Part shown: one piece after another, positions 63,954-64,000 of the stretch
Layout of the letters: every line of letters begins with the position of its first letter
How positions within the stretch are numbered: position 1 is the first letter of the stretch
The notes under the pieces: model-generated
What the model saw: only the letters and a program-made list of their open reading frames with translations
Told to the model about the DNA's origin: nothing
The model's database searches: none
NCBI RefSeq assembly: GCF_910592395.1
Contig: NC_088313.1
Span: 8,742,501 to 8,806,500 of the forward strand
Length of the DNA stretch: 64,000 bases
Origin: Lineus longissimus
Taxonomy: Eukaryota > Nemertea > Pilidiophora > Heteronemertea > Lineidae
Direction: 5' to 3'
Translations under genes and position numbers: made by a program

Positions 63954-64000
63954 GAACCCGAGGCATCCAAGTGACAGAGTTGATCGAATATTGTCCTTAG

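Larger units (their letters stand above)
61931..64000 (+). mobile_element. Second BEL/Pao element, internal part (runs off window)
   Basis: Plus-strand Gag C-terminus, protease and RT of a BEL/Pao element distinct in sequence from the one at 25006-32160. The left edge near 61931 is truncated and no LTR is seen. The right side continues beyond the window. Confidence 0.85.

Overview
The window reads as intergenic DNA of an invertebrate animal, probably marine. It is AT-rich, has intron-style splice signals, and is almost wholly built from eukaryotic transposable elements: Gypsy, BEL/Pao, YR (DIRS/Ngaro-like), APE-type non-LTR, pogo, PIF/Harbinger, IS3EU-like, putative Helentron-like, MITEs and satellites. 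This mix is typical of lancelets, hemichordates, echinoderms, molluscs or brachiopods, and I cannot choose among them. I see no rRNA, no convincing functional tRNA gene, no CRISPR array and no clearly intact host gene.

Layout. (1) 1-3590: the 3' part of a Gypsy-type LTR element: integrase C-terminus, then a separate intact zinc-finger/TatD-nuclease ORF in the env position, a polypurine tract and a probable 3' LTR. (2) 3591-5200: unrecognised coding remnants on the minus strand. (3) 5204-7999: a 5'-truncated CR1-like non-LTR element, minus strand. (4) About 8030-36835: one non-LTR element (ORF1 with an SGNH-esterase-like domain, then endonuclease/RT) split into four pieces by three insertions. 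These are a 1.05-kb hairpin-ended element (9292-10338), a YR retrotransposon with split direct repeats (11209-17272), and a 15.5-kb insertion (20161-35709) with the same termini as the 1.05-kb one. The 15.5-kb insert holds a MITE, two opposed satellite arrays and a young BEL/Pao element (25006-32160) that has lost its reverse transcriptase domain. (5) About 36916-40390: a pogo-like transposon, itself hit by a third hairpin-ended copy (38171-39342). (6) 40389-45840: a decayed Harbinger containing a second, apparently intact two-gene Harbinger (40804-44661). (7) 47713-55556: copies of a MITE, one of which carries a 6.6-kb IS3EU-like transposon (48404-55034). That transposon encodes a DDE transposase on the minus strand and a SAM-HECT ubiquitin-ligase-like protein on the plus strand, between inverted 21-bp satellite arrays. 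(8) 55557-61930: repeats, a possible SINE, a hairpin duplication and exon-like acidic fragments. (9) 61931-64000: part of a second BEL/Pao element.

How the parts relate. The order of insertion can be read because removing an insert restores the interrupted reading frame: non-LTR ORF1 and RT, pogo, and the outer Harbinger. The strongest candidates for under-described biology are the Gypsy element with a TatD-family ORF, the IS3EU-like element with a HECT ligase and in-frame satellite ends, the RT-less BEL element with near-identical LTRs, and the hairpin-ended family that hit an A6 run in all three visible insertions.
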